Shown: piece by piece, positions 39,173-46,537 of the stretch | How the letters are laid out: each line of letters begins with the position of its first letter | How positions within the stretch are numbered: position 1 is the stretch's first letter | NCBI GenBank assembly: GCA_016794345.1 | Contig: JAEUKE010000314.1 | Location: 184,277 to 248,276, forward strand | Direction of reading: 5' to 3' | Length of the DNA: 64,000 bases | Source of the DNA: Myxococcales bacterium | Lineage (GTDB): Bacteria > Myxococcota_A > Polyangia > Polyangiales > Polyangiaceae | Translations under genes and position numbers: made by a program | The notes under the pieces: model-generated | Database searches by the model: none | Seen by the model: the letters and a program-made list of their open reading frames with translations, nothing else | Told to the model about the DNA's origin: nothing

Positions 39173-40299
39173 CGCCGGCCAGGCAGGCGAGGGCGGAGCC
39201 GAGCGGGGCGGGGCGCGTCGCCCTGATCGCGGCGCTCGTGGTGACAACCGGGGCGTGTGACTCCCGGAAGGAGGCCGGCCCCGGGCAGCCGCCGAGCGCA
39301 GCCGCGGCCTCTAGCGTGTCTTCGTCGTCGTCCCTCTCCGCGACGTCGCCTGGCGCCATGACGGCGCCGTCGGCTTCGAGCCCGATGCCCGGGCTGCCGA
39401 TCGGCCCGGGGGGCAAAGACGTCGTCAGACCTCCGAGCGGGGTGTTCGGCCCCGGCGAGGCAGACGCGATCGCCAAGCGAGGAGAGCCCCGCCGCGTCGT
39501 CGTGCTCGACGCCGGGGCCGAGCCTCGCGAGACGATCGCTTACCGCGCCGCGGCCGGCACCAAGCAGACGATCACCATGGGGCTGGACCTGGCCATGGCG
39601 ATGAGCCCGCCCGGCGCGCAGCCGCGCCTCATGAAGATGCCGCGCACCGAGACGACGCTCCAGATCTCGATCGAGTCGGCGGAGGCGGACAAGGCGACGG
39701 TCCGGGCGGAGATCGTCGCGGTGCGGCTCGTGGAGACCGATGCCTCGCAGGCCGCCGCCATCTCGGGATCGCGGGAGATGCTCGACAAGCTCACGGGGAT
39801 CGACCTGGAGATGACCTTCGATCCGCGAGCGACCCAAACGGCCGTTTCGCTCGCTTCCGCAGACAAGCCGAGCCCGGAGGCCTCGAAAGCGCTCGAGCAG
39901 CTGCGGCAGACGCTGTTCAATGTGATCACACCGACGCCCGACGTTCCCGTCGGCGCGGGCGCGCGCTGGCTCGTCATCGAGCGGATCGCGACCCCCGCCG
40001 ACGTCATCCAGATCCGTACGGTGACCCTCGGCAATCGAGAAGGGACGCGGGCGGAGCTCACGGTCTCGGTCGCGCAGATCGCCGCGTCTCCGCGGCTCGG
40101 ACCGGCCGTCGCTGCAGGCGGCGCCTCCCCGACCATCGGCGCCCTCGAGACGAGCGGAACATCGACATTCTCCGTCGACTTCGAGCACGTATGCCCGGAC
40201 AAAGGGCAGAGCGAAGTGAAGACCGTCATGCTCCTCACCCAAGGCAAAGACTCCCTCCGCACCGAGGCCGTGGCGAAGGCCACGATCGAGACACGATGA
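39169..40299 (+). CDS. Hypothetical lipoprotein
   Basis: A 376-residue protein starts on an ATG overlapping the previous stop. The signal peptide ends VVTTGAC, followed by a 60-residue Ser/Ala/Pro linker. The mature domain has a DUF6263-like look: repeated beta strands with TKQTITMGLDLAMAM, MPRTETTLQISIESAEAD, LTGIDLEMTFDPRATQTAV and a C-terminal beta sheet. It probably folds in the periplasm. No catalytic motif is seen. It is coupled at its end to the kynureninase-like gene by another ATGA. Confidence 0.75.
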   Translation: MTPARQARAEPSGAGRVALIAALVVTTGACDSRKEAGPGQPPSAAAASSVSSSSSLSATSPGAMTAPSASSPMPGLPIGPGGKDVVRPPSGVFGPGEADAIAKRGEPRRVVVLDAGAEPRETIAYRAAAGTKQTITMGLDLAMAMSPPGAQPRLMKMPRTETTLQISIESAEADKATVRAEIVAVRLVETDASQAAAISGSREMLDKLTGIDLEMTFDPRATQTAVSLASADKPSPEASKALEQLRQTLFNVITPTPDVPVGAGARWLVIERIATPADVIQIRTVTLGNREGTRAELTVSVAQIAASPRLGPAVAAGGASPTIGALETSGTSTFSVDFEHVCPDKGQSEVKTVMLLTQGKDSLRTEAVAKATIETR

Positions 40300-41459
40300 G
40301 CTTCGACCGCGCACGTCTTCGTGAGGCGTACGCGTCCTTCCTGGGCGCGAGCCCCGGGCGCGTCCTCCTGACGGGACACTCCCACCAGGCCTGGCCGGAC
40401 GTGGCGCGCGACGCGACGCTCCGCGCGTTCGACGACGCCGCGCGCCTCGTCGACGACAAGTGGGCCCGCGTCTTCGAGATCATCGACTCCGTAGGCAAGC
40501 GGATCAACCGGCGCCTCGGCTTCGACGAGTCCGACCCGATCGCGTTCGGCAAGAGCACACACGAGCTCGTGTACAGGCTGCTCACGTCCTTCCCGAAAGA
40601 CGCGCGCGTCGTCACCACGACCGGCGAGTTCCACTCGCTCTACCGGCAGCTCCGGCGTCTCGAGGAGGACGGCCTGCGCGTCACCTGGGTGGACGCGAAG
40701 CCGCGTGAAGCGCTGGTCGACGGGCTGCTCGACGCCATCCGGCCGGGCGTCGATGTCGTGGCCGTCTCGGCCGTGCTCTTCGAGGACGCCTTCATCGTGC
40801 CTCGGCTCGGCGAGATCGTGGCTCGCGCGGCGGAGGTGGGCGCGGTCCCGCTCGTCGACGCCTACCACGCGTTCAACGTGGTCGAGCTCGACTGGGGGCC
40901 GGCTCGCGAGCACGCGTACGTGACGGCCGGCGGCTACAAATACGCTGCCTTCGGCGAGGGTGTCTGCTTCCTGCGGTTCCCCCGAAGCTCGTCCCTCCGC
41001 CCTGCGTACACCGGGTGGTTCGCCGACTTCGGCGCGCTCGAGGGGCCACGTGACGGTCGCGCGACCTCGTACGGCGGCGGCGGCGCACGTTTCGCCGGCG
41101 CGACCTTCGATCCGACCGGCTTTTATCGCGCCGACGCGGTGCTCGATCACTGGGACCGCTTCGGCCTCGACGTCCGTGCGCTGCGCAACATCTCGAAGGA
41201 GCAGACGTCGCTCTTGACCGAGCAGGCCTTCGCAGCAGGCCTCGATGTCGTCTCGGCTCGCGATCCGGCCCGACGCGGCGGCTTCGTGGGGGTGCGCGTC
41301 GCCGGGGCGCCGGAGCTCGTACGCGCGCTCCGCGCGGAGGACGTGTGGGTCGACGCGCGCGGCGAGGTCTTGCGGCTGGGCCCCGCGCCCTACCTGACCG
41401 ACGAGGAGCTCACGCGAGGGGTCGAGGCGCTCGCGCGCCTCGACCGTCAGAGCCGGTGA
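40296..41459 (+). CDS. Kynureninase-like PLP-dependent enzyme
   Basis: The 387-residue protein has the fold-type I (class V aminotransferase) pattern: VLLTGHSHQAWPD near the N-terminus, FGKSTHELVYRLL, VPLVDAYHAFNVV with the Asp that binds the PLP nitrogen, and VTAGGYKYAAFGEG with the Schiff-base Lys at about 215. ALRNISKEQTSLL lies in the small domain. The set GHS.Q.WP and YKY is kynureninase-like, an enzyme that splits kynurenine to anthranilate and alanine. No other kynurenine gene is present. Its end overlaps the convergent phosphoesterase by 13 bp. Confidence 0.82.
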   Translation: MSFDRARLREAYASFLGASPGRVLLTGHSHQAWPDVARDATLRAFDDAARLVDDKWARVFEIIDSVGKRINRRLGFDESDPIAFGKSTHELVYRLLTSFPKDARVVTTTGEFHSLYRQLRRLEEDGLRVTWVDAKPREALVDGLLDAIRPGVDVVAVSAVLFEDAFIVPRLGEIVARAAEVGAVPLVDAYHAFNVVELDWGPAREHAYVTAGGYKYAAFGEGVCFLRFPRSSSLRPAYTGWFADFGALEGPRDGRATSYGGGGARFAGATFDPTGFYRADAVLDHWDRFGLDVRALRNISKEQTSLLTEQAFAAGLDVVSARDPARRGGFVGVRVAGAPELVRALRAEDVWVDARGEVLRLGPAPYLTDEELTRGVEALARLDRQSR

Positions 41460-42298
41460 ATCTTCGCGGCCTCTGGGTAGAGCGGGTGAAGCCCGACGCT
41501 CGCGACGTGCGCCGCGCTCTCTGCGTGCACGGATAGATCCCACGACAGGTAGAGCTTGTCGCCGTCATGACAGCCGAAGCTCGTCGAGAGGCAGAGCAGC
41601 GGCTCGCGGTCGATGGCGAAGCCACGGTGGGCGACGTCGTGGCCGTAGATCGAGACGGTCAGTCGATCGTCGAGGGCGCGCAAGAAGGCGCGCGCGCGGT
41701 CGGACGACGTCGTGCGCGCCCAGAGGAGCGCGATCATGATGGCGCGGCCGTCGAGGTCGTTGGGGTCGTCTGCGTCGGCGGCCAGGGCGAGGCGCTCGAG
41801 GTCCTCGGCCGAGGAGATCGGCGCGTGCGGTGCAGCGTGTGTCATGGCGAGGCCGGCGCTCGGCGCCATCGCCACGAAAGGCCACGACGCGATCCAGGCT
41901 CGGAGGGCGCGTGTCCCTTCTTCGCCGAGGAGCGACTCGAGCCGCTCGGCCTCGTTCGGGAAGAACTTGGACACGACGGGGCCGCCGACGTGCGCGTGCT
42001 CGTGGTTGCCCATCAGGAAGTGGACACGACCCGGGTGCCGGTCGGCGAGCGCTCGCGCACGGCGGATGAGCTCGGGTGAGTCACCGTGGTAATACGTCCC
42101 GAGGTGATCGGGCCATTCGTTCGCAGCGAGCTCGGGCCCGTGTACGAGGTCGCCCGAGATCACGAGCACCGCGCCGCCAGGCTTTCGGGCCGCGTCTTCG
42201 TAGATGCGCTCGAGCGCCTGGAAGTCGCGGACGTTCCCCTGGAGATCGGTCGCCAGGATGAGGCGGCCCTCGTTGGGGAGCGTGACGACGCGCGACAC
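41447..42298 (-). CDS. Calcineurin-like metallophosphoesterase
   Basis: The 283-residue product carries a modified metallophosphoesterase signature: LILATDLQGNVRDF (D-x-Q instead of D-x-H), VLVISGDLVHGPE (GD), FLMGNHEHAHVGG (GNHE), AMTHAAPHAP and VSIYGHDVAHRGF (GH). It would bind two metals and hydrolyse a phosphomonoester or diester. The H-to-Q change at the first motif is unusual but tolerated in some members. The GTG start has GGAG upstream. The substrate is unknown. Confidence 0.85.
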   Translation of the reverse strand: MSRVVTLPNEGRLILATDLQGNVRDFQALERIYEDAARKPGGAVLVISGDLVHGPELAANEWPDHLGTYYHGDSPELIRRARALADRHPGRVHFLMGNHEHAHVGGPVVSKFFPNEAERLESLLGEEGTRALRAWIASWPFVAMAPSAGLAMTHAAPHAPISSAEDLERLALAADADDPNDLDGRAIMIALLWARTTSSDRARAFLRALDDRLTVSIYGHDVAHRGFAIDREPLLCLSTSFGCHDGDKLYLSWDLSVHAESAAHVASVGLHPLYPEAAKIHRL

Positions 42299-42367
42299 AA
42301 TCTCCAAGGTTAGCAAGCGAAAGCTCGAAGGTGGGGTAGGCTTCTTTCTCCTCGGTTGACGAACGTG

Positions 42368-43261
42368 ATGATCCGACGAACCCCGATCCCGGCTTTCCTC
42401 CTGGTTGCGCTCCTGTGGGCGAGTGGCTGTGGAGGTGGGGAAGAGGTGGCCGCGCCGAGCGCCAGCGCGACCTCGAAGGAGACGCCGCTCAAGGTCGCCC
42501 CGGTCGTCGCGCGCCGGGTGGAGGCCGAGCCGAACCCGTTGGACCTTCCGCCTCGCAAGCTCGAGCTGGCCGCGGGCGACCATGTCTTCACCGTGCCGGA
42601 GCCCATGTTGCGCGGCGCAAAGCTCGGGAGTTCGTTTGCGTTTCGGGCGGCGACCGTGACGGGACGCGACGGCGAGGACGTGCTGGTGGACGGTCGCGAC
42701 GGCCCGCCTTATCGGGTGCACCCCGCCTACGTCATCCCGATCACGCCGGTCACCCGCCCGAAGCTGGAGAGCCCGGTCCTCGCGGAGTGGGGAGGCGCGC
42801 TGCGTCACGGCGTGGTCCGCAAGTACGTGAAGGACAAGATCGTCGTCCGACTTCTGGACACGAACGACACCTCCGACCGGCCGCTCGCGCCCGAGCAGCT
42901 GTCACTGCAGACGGACGGCTTCCACCCCGGGAACTACGCGGTCGTCCGCGCGCCCGGCCCGCCCGGAACGATGGATTACGATCATGTCATGCTCGTGTCG
43001 CCGATCTCGGACGCGGGCGAGTGGCTCGCGGTCGGGTTCGGTGGCGCGACCCGCCGCGTATCCGAGAAGGACATGCTCATCGTGCCGCTCACCTTCACGC
43101 CGAAGCAGGGCAGTCCGGTCTGGGCGGAGCACCTCGGCAAGATGCGCGAAGGAACGGTGACGGAGGTCGACCGCCCAGGGCTCGTGACGGTGAAGTTCAA
43201 GCGCGTCGGCAGACCGGTGACGGTCGGTTGGGGGTCGTTGCTGCCCCCAGCAAAGACGTGA
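42368..43261 (+). CDS. Hypothetical lipoprotein with repeated SH3-like segments
   Basis: The product has 297 residues with a signal peptide and lipobox (LLWASGC). Three similar segments recur: FRAATVTGRDGEDVLVDGRD, LAEWGGALRHGVVRKYVKDK and WAEHLGKMREGTVTEVDRPG. Each has the W/G-x-V-x-x form of small beta-barrel (tudor/SH3-like) folds. The protein is therefore probably a string of small barrels in the periplasm. Function unknown. Start choice among TTG 42356, GTG 42365 and ATG 42368 is not decided by a ribosome-binding site. Confidence 0.7.
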   Translation: MIRRTPIPAFLLVALLWASGCGGGEEVAAPSASATSKETPLKVAPVVARRVEAEPNPLDLPPRKLELAAGDHVFTVPEPMLRGAKLGSSFAFRAATVTGRDGEDVLVDGRDGPPYRVHPAYVIPITPVTRPKLESPVLAEWGGALRHGVVRKYVKDKIVVRLLDTNDTSDRPLAPEQLSLQTDGFHPGNYAVVRAPGPPGTMDYDHVMLVSPISDAGEWLAVGFGGATRRVSEKDMLIVPLTFTPKQGSPVWAEHLGKMREGTVTEVDRPGLVTVKFKRVGRPVTVGWGSLLPPAKT

Positions 43262-43381
43262 CTGCCCGGTCGCAAAACGAGCGGCTCGTGTCGTGAGGAA
43301 TGACCGAAGAGTCACGTCGCTCGTCCGCTGCGTCGCGATCTTGGTGCGCCAGGCGAGCTCTGCTAGCGCTTGATCGCTGTC

Positions 43382-44197
43382 ATGATCGGGAAGTACTACC
43401 GCGCCGCGAAGCAGTGGGGGCCGTTCGCCGCGCGAACGGCGTTCTACGGGACGATCAGCGTCACGTGTGGCCCGCTCACGCCGGATCACGGCGCGAGCCT
43501 CTGGGCCATGAAGCGCTGGTGTCGCGCGAGCACGAAGGGCCTCTCGATCGAGGTCGAGGCCGACGGGCTGGAAAATGTCCCGACCTCGGGACCGTTCGTC
43601 TACGCGACGAACCACCAGAGCATCGTGGACATCATCGTCCTCGGCAGCGTGCTGCCGGGCGACTACAAGTGGGCGGCGAAGCGCTCGCTCTTCAAGATCC
43701 CGTTCCTCGGCTGGCACCTGGCGCTGGCCGGGCACGTTCCGGTCGATCGCGGCGGAGGGCCGAAGACGGCCGCGCAGGTCATCAAGTCCTTCGAGGGCGT
43801 GCTGAAGGGCGGCAAGCCGCTCCTCATCTTCCCGGAGGGCACGCGCAGCGAGACGGGCGTCCTGAAGGAGTTCAAGGCTGGAGGGTTCTACGCCGCTGTC
43901 CGAGCCGGCGCTCCGGTGGTTCCGGTCGCCCTGGACGGCACGTACGATCTCATGATGAAGGGCGCGCTCGACACGGGCGAAGGCAACATTCGCAAGGTCC
44001 GTGTTCGGGTCGGCGCGCCCATCGCACCGAAGAGCACCGGTAAGGAAGCGCAACGAGTGGCGGATCTTCGTGAACGTTCCCAGGCAGCGGTCGCGGAGCT
44101 CTTGCTCTCGATCGGCGGTCGCGTGGAAGACGAAGGTGCGGCTCGGGTCCAGCCCGAGCCCGAGATGAGCGCGACCGTCGAGACCGCGGCCGAGTAG
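43382..44197 (+). CDS. plsC: 1-acyl-sn-glycerol-3-phosphate acyltransferase
   Basis: The 271-residue protein has the acyltransferase blocks NHQSIVD (HX4D catalytic pair, His78 and Asp83), KIPFLGWHLALAGHVPVDR, LLIFPEGTRSE (motif III, about residues 148-157) and APVVPVALDG (motif IV). It acylates lysophosphatidic acid in phospholipid synthesis at the inner membrane. Residues 155-272 are a normal PlsC C-terminus with an added acidic tail. A TAGCGC box lies about 12 nt before the ATG and no ribosome-binding site is obvious. Confidence 0.93.
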   Translation: MIGKYYRAAKQWGPFAARTAFYGTISVTCGPLTPDHGASLWAMKRWCRASTKGLSIEVEADGLENVPTSGPFVYATNHQSIVDIIVLGSVLPGDYKWAAKRSLFKIPFLGWHLALAGHVPVDRGGGPKTAAQVIKSFEGVLKGGKPLLIFPEGTRSETGVLKEFKAGGFYAAVRAGAPVVPVALDGTYDLMMKGALDTGEGNIRKVRVRVGAPIAPKSTGKEAQRVADLRERSQAAVAELLLSIGGRVEDEGAARVQPEPEMSATVETAAE

Positions 44198-44198
44198 C

Positions 44199-44660
44199 TC
44201 AGCGCGACAGCTCGGGGGGCAACGTGCCGGCTGGGCGCTTCTGCAGGAGGGCGCGGAGCTCGGCCGGGCGGCGGAACCCGATCTTGCGGGCGACGGTGCC
44301 CTCCGCCATGCCGCCTTCGAGCATCGCTCGTGCGGTGTCGGCGCGGACCTCGTCGTAATAGACGTGCGGCGAGCGATCGAAGGCGAGTCGGAACTGGCGC
44401 GCGAAGTGGAACTCGCTCATGTCGAGGTCGAGGGCGACCTCGTAGGTGCGGATGCGCTGGCCGGCGCGCGCGGCGTCGTGGATGCGAGCACGGGCGACGG
44501 TGAGCCGGGCCATGGTGCCAGGCAGGATGCTCGCCTTGGACGTCGCCTGGTCGAGCGAGGGCTCGATGTCCTGGGCCGGCGGGACCACGGCGAGGGCGTT
44601 TGTGTGACTCTCGGGAGCGGGGGGAATCGACAGGGCGGACTGAAAGGACAAGCTCGACAC
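44199..44660 (-). CDS. Small AraC-type DNA-binding protein
   Basis: The GTG at 44660 has GAGGAG upstream and gives a 153-residue protein. Its C-terminal 90 residues form an AraC HTH: ARIHDAARAGQRIRTYEVAL and LDMSEFHFARQFRLAFDRSP are the first helix-turn-helix. VYYDEVRADTARAMLEGGM and VARKIGFRRPAELRALLQKR form the second. The short N-terminus (about 55 residues) is Pro/Ala rich and too short for an AraC ligand domain, so it may be constitutive or regulated by partner proteins. It converges on plsC with a 1-bp gap. Confidence 0.8.
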   Translation of the reverse strand: MSSLSFQSALSIPPAPESHTNALAVVPPAQDIEPSLDQATSKASILPGTMARLTVARARIHDAARAGQRIRTYEVALDLDMSEFHFARQFRLAFDRSPHVYYDEVRADTARAMLEGGMAEGTVARKIGFRRPAELRALLQKRPAGTLPPELSR

Positions 44661-44880
44661 GGTGGACTCTCCTCGTTGCTGCCAGCCGGGGTTCGACCCC
44701 GTCCGGACTCCCTCTGCCTTGTGCAACTCGTAGGCCGAGCGCGACGATCTTGCGTCCTGGGATTTTTGCCGTGATTTCGGGGGAGGGGTGGGGGGGAGTG
44801 TGAAGAACCGTTCACGAGGAGTGACCGGCGGATCACGCGGGAAGAGGGGTACGCGCTGGTTTCGGGGGGGGCCCGGGAGC

Positions 44881-44936
44881 GGGGAAGAGGGAGAGGGGAA
44901 GAGGGAGAGGGGAAGAGGGAGAGGGGAAGAGGGAGA
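44881..44936. repeat. 14-bp tandem repeat (G-rich), 4 units
   Basis: GGGGAAGAGGGAGA is repeated four times without error, then decays into AACAGGGAACAGGG. One strand is almost pure purine, so the tract could adopt triplex or quadruplex structures. It lies in the gene-free 44661-45218 interval, and no promoter is evident in it. Confidence 0.9.
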
Positions 44937-45011
44937 AACAGGGAACAGGGAAGGAACGGGGACAGGGAATCTGCGATGACGGAACCGCTATGCTGTGCGC
45001 CTGGCGCCCAA

Positions 45012-45081
45012 CCCTTGTCCCTTAGCCCTTGTCCCTAAGCCCTTGTCCCTCAGCCCTTGTCCCTCAGCCCTTGTCCCTCTC
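45012..45081. repeat. 14-bp tandem repeat (CCCTTGTCCCTNAG), 5 units
   Basis: Five consecutive 14-bp units differ only in the final three bases (TAG, AAG, CAG, CAG, CTC). The unit length equals that of the purine repeat 75 bp to the left, and the two tracts have opposite strand bias. It directly abuts the long inverted repeat at 45094. No protein-coding role is evident. Confidence 0.9.
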
Positions 45082-45093
45082 CTGATCGGGGCG

Positions 45094-45241
45094 TTCGGGT
45101 TCGGTTGGTGGGTCATGCCCCCTCCCGCGCACCGGGCGCGCCAGCGCGCGGAGGCGTCTTCTCGAGACTGATGACGTTCCGATGAGCGCGCTGTCACGCC
45201 CGCCGCGCGGGAGGGGGCATGACCCACCAACCGAACCCGAA
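45094..45241. repeat. Perfect 37-bp inverted repeat flanking 74 bp
   Basis: Bases 45094-45130 are the exact reverse complement of 45205-45241. The right arm holds the ribosome-binding site, ATG and first codons of the S23-type gene. The left arm holds the same start reading outward, giving a 42-codon frame on the minus strand (44988-45116) that shares its first eight residues, MTHQPNPN. Perfect identity means the arms are young or maintained by gene conversion. It could be a mobile-element remnant or a duplicated gene start. Confidence 0.9.
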
Positions 45242-45575
45242 CTCCGCTCTTCCTCATCATCGACTCGTTGCTTACGGCGTCGCCGTGGAGCTGCTTCAGG
45301 CTGTCCGCGCCGCCAGGATCCGGGATGCGCGGCCGAGGGAGCAGGCGCTGCGCGCGGCGAAGAGCGCGTGTCTGAACTCCGCGGAGGGCGCGGGGCGCGT
45401 GACGCGGGCCGACAAGGCGCGGGCGTTCGCCATCGCACGCGGCGAAGCGGTGGAGGCGATCGCGGCGGTGGAGATCGCGGGCTACGCGGGGGACGCGCCG
45501 GAGGGCGCGGCGGCGTGGTGCGTGGAGATCGGGCGGCGGCTGGTGGCGCTGCTCACGGGGCTCACGCGGGCGTAG
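45219..45575 (+). CDS. Four-helix-bundle protein of the S23/IVP family
   Basis: The 118-residue protein has HRLVAYGVAVELLQAVRAAR, SACLNSAEGAGRVTRADKAR, FAIARGEAVEAIAAVEIAG and CVEIGRRLVALLTGL. This is the helical pattern and the LNxAEGAGR motif of S23 proteins, first known from intervening sequences in 23S rRNA genes and related to Avd of diversity-generating retroelements. The GGGAGGGGG before the ATG lies within the inverted repeat. The role is unknown. No reverse transcriptase is nearby. Confidence 0.8.
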   Translation: MTHQPNPNSALPHHRLVAYGVAVELLQAVRAARIRDARPREQALRAAKSACLNSAEGAGRVTRADKARAFAIARGEAVEAIAAVEIAGYAGDAPEGAAAWCVEIGRRLVALLTGLTRA

Positions 45576-45716
45576 GCGGGTCCCACAAGGCATTTCGCGG
45601 CAGCTCCCCTGAATCGGCGCCGGTTCAGCAGTGGACGCACTCGGATGGGAGGCCCTCCACGGACAGGAGGTAGTCGTCGCACGCGGCCAGCAACTCTCGC
45701 GTGCTAGAGTGGAGCC

Positions 45717-45956
45717 ATGGACGCCGGATTCCGCGCCCGAGCCGAGGAACGGAAGCGCCGCGGGATGTTTGGCGGCGTGGCCCGCTCGCATGAGGAGCTC
45801 GACGAGCGAGACTTGGAGTTCTGGCTCGGCGTCGACCCGGCCGAGCGAATCGGTGCGGCATGCCTCCTCCACGAAGAAGCGCGACTCCTGAGGAACGATG
45901 CACCTTTTCCAGGACTTCAAGGATCTCCTGGCGGCGTTCGTCGCCTCGGGAGTTGA
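45717..45956 (+). CDS. Small partner of the nucleotidyltransferase gene
   Basis: This 79-residue protein (RAEERKRRGMFGGVARSHEE, then LDERDLEFWLGVDPAERIG) overlaps the next gene by 59 bp. A pair of a small hydrophilic protein with a DUF6036-like nucleotidyltransferase is a layout I associate with toxin-antitoxin-like modules, but that is from memory. A TAGAGT box lies only 6 nt before the ATG, so the mRNA may be leaderless. The C-terminal part PGLQGSPGGVRRLG is low complexity. Start and function are uncertain. Confidence 0.55.
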   Translation: MDAGFRARAEERKRRGMFGGVARSHEELDERDLEFWLGVDPAERIGAACLLHEEARLLRNDAPFPGLQGSPGGVRRLGS

Positions 45957-46218
45957 GTTCGTTCTGATCGGCGGGTACGCGGTGATCTTCCATGGTCGCC
46001 CGCGCGCCACCAAGAACCTGGATCTGCTGGTGTCGCTCGACGAGGCGAACCGCGCGCGCTTGGCCGAGGCTCTCGATGCGTTCGGCGCTCCCGCCAACGT
46101 TGTCGAGTCTGCAAGACGTCTTTCGCCTGATGAGGTCGTCTATTTCGGCGTCAGCCCGCTTCGAGTCGACATCCTCGGTTCGGCAAGCGGGATCCAGTTC
46201 TCCGAGGTTCGCCGATGA
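45898..46218 (+). pseudogene. Truncated MNT-type nucleotidyltransferase
   Basis: 106 residues correspond to the N-terminal half of a nucleotidyltransferase-fold protein: FVLIGGYAVIFHGRPRATKN, LDLLVSLDEANRARLAEALD and PDEVVYFGVSPLRVDILGS. Family members usually read ATKDLD; here Asn replaces the first catalytic Asp. The protein stops near GIQFSEVRR, where related proteins continue about 40 residues. The truncation point coincides with the end of another broken gene on the opposite strand. It is probably inactive. It may be a toxin-like remnant. Confidence 0.65.
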
Positions 46219-46507
46219 GGATGTGATCGAAACCCTGTGGGTTCATCTCACAGAACTCGAGGTCGTCCGTCAGCTCGAAGGTCTCGTAGAGCCGGCGCAG
46301 CCCGCCTCCAGGCTGGAGATTGCCGATGTAGTGCACGCCGGGGCTGAAGCGGTGCCCCTCGAGCGTGAAGCTGTGCATCCAGCCGCCCGGCAGGTAGTGC
46401 TGCTCGAGAACGAGCACCCGCATGCCAGCCCGTGCGAGCGCAACTGCCGCAGTCAGGCCACCCGGCCCCGACCCTATGACGAGAATATCCCATGCCTCGT
46501 TGGGCAT
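46207..46507 (-). pseudogene. 5' fragment of a carotenoid-desaturase/retinol-reductase-type FAD oxidoreductase
   Basis: From an ATG at 46507 the product reads WDILVIGSGPGGLTAAVALA (FAD Rossmann motif), VLVLEQHYLPGGWMHSF, RFSPGVHYIGNLQPGGGL and EFCEMNPQGFDHILIG. This is the start of an all-trans-retinol 13,14-reductase or phytoene-desaturase-like enzyme of around 500 residues. The resemblance ends near residue 100, after which the frame runs into the complement of the nucleotidyltransferase gene. About four-fifths of the enzyme is missing. Confidence 0.8.
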
Positions 46508-46537
46508 GGGCCGGCCGTGGCAAGCTGTGTGCCCCGG

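Noticed and set aside
44881..45081. Possible CRISPR array
   Set aside because: Repeats are 14 bp and directly tandem with no spacers, and no cas genes are near.
44988..45116. A 42-codon minus-strand gene starting in the left inverted-repeat arm
   Set aside because: After eight residues it only reads the tandem repeat, so it is described as part of the repeat rather than as a gene.
45219..45575. Possible diversity-generating retroelement, because S23 proteins resemble Avd
   Set aside because: No reverse transcriptase and no template/variable repeat pair is present in the window.
45625..45720. Minus-strand tail reading RELLAACDDYLLSVEGLP
   Set aside because: Protein-like for only about 25 residues with no start or recognisable family; may be a remnant but too short to support.
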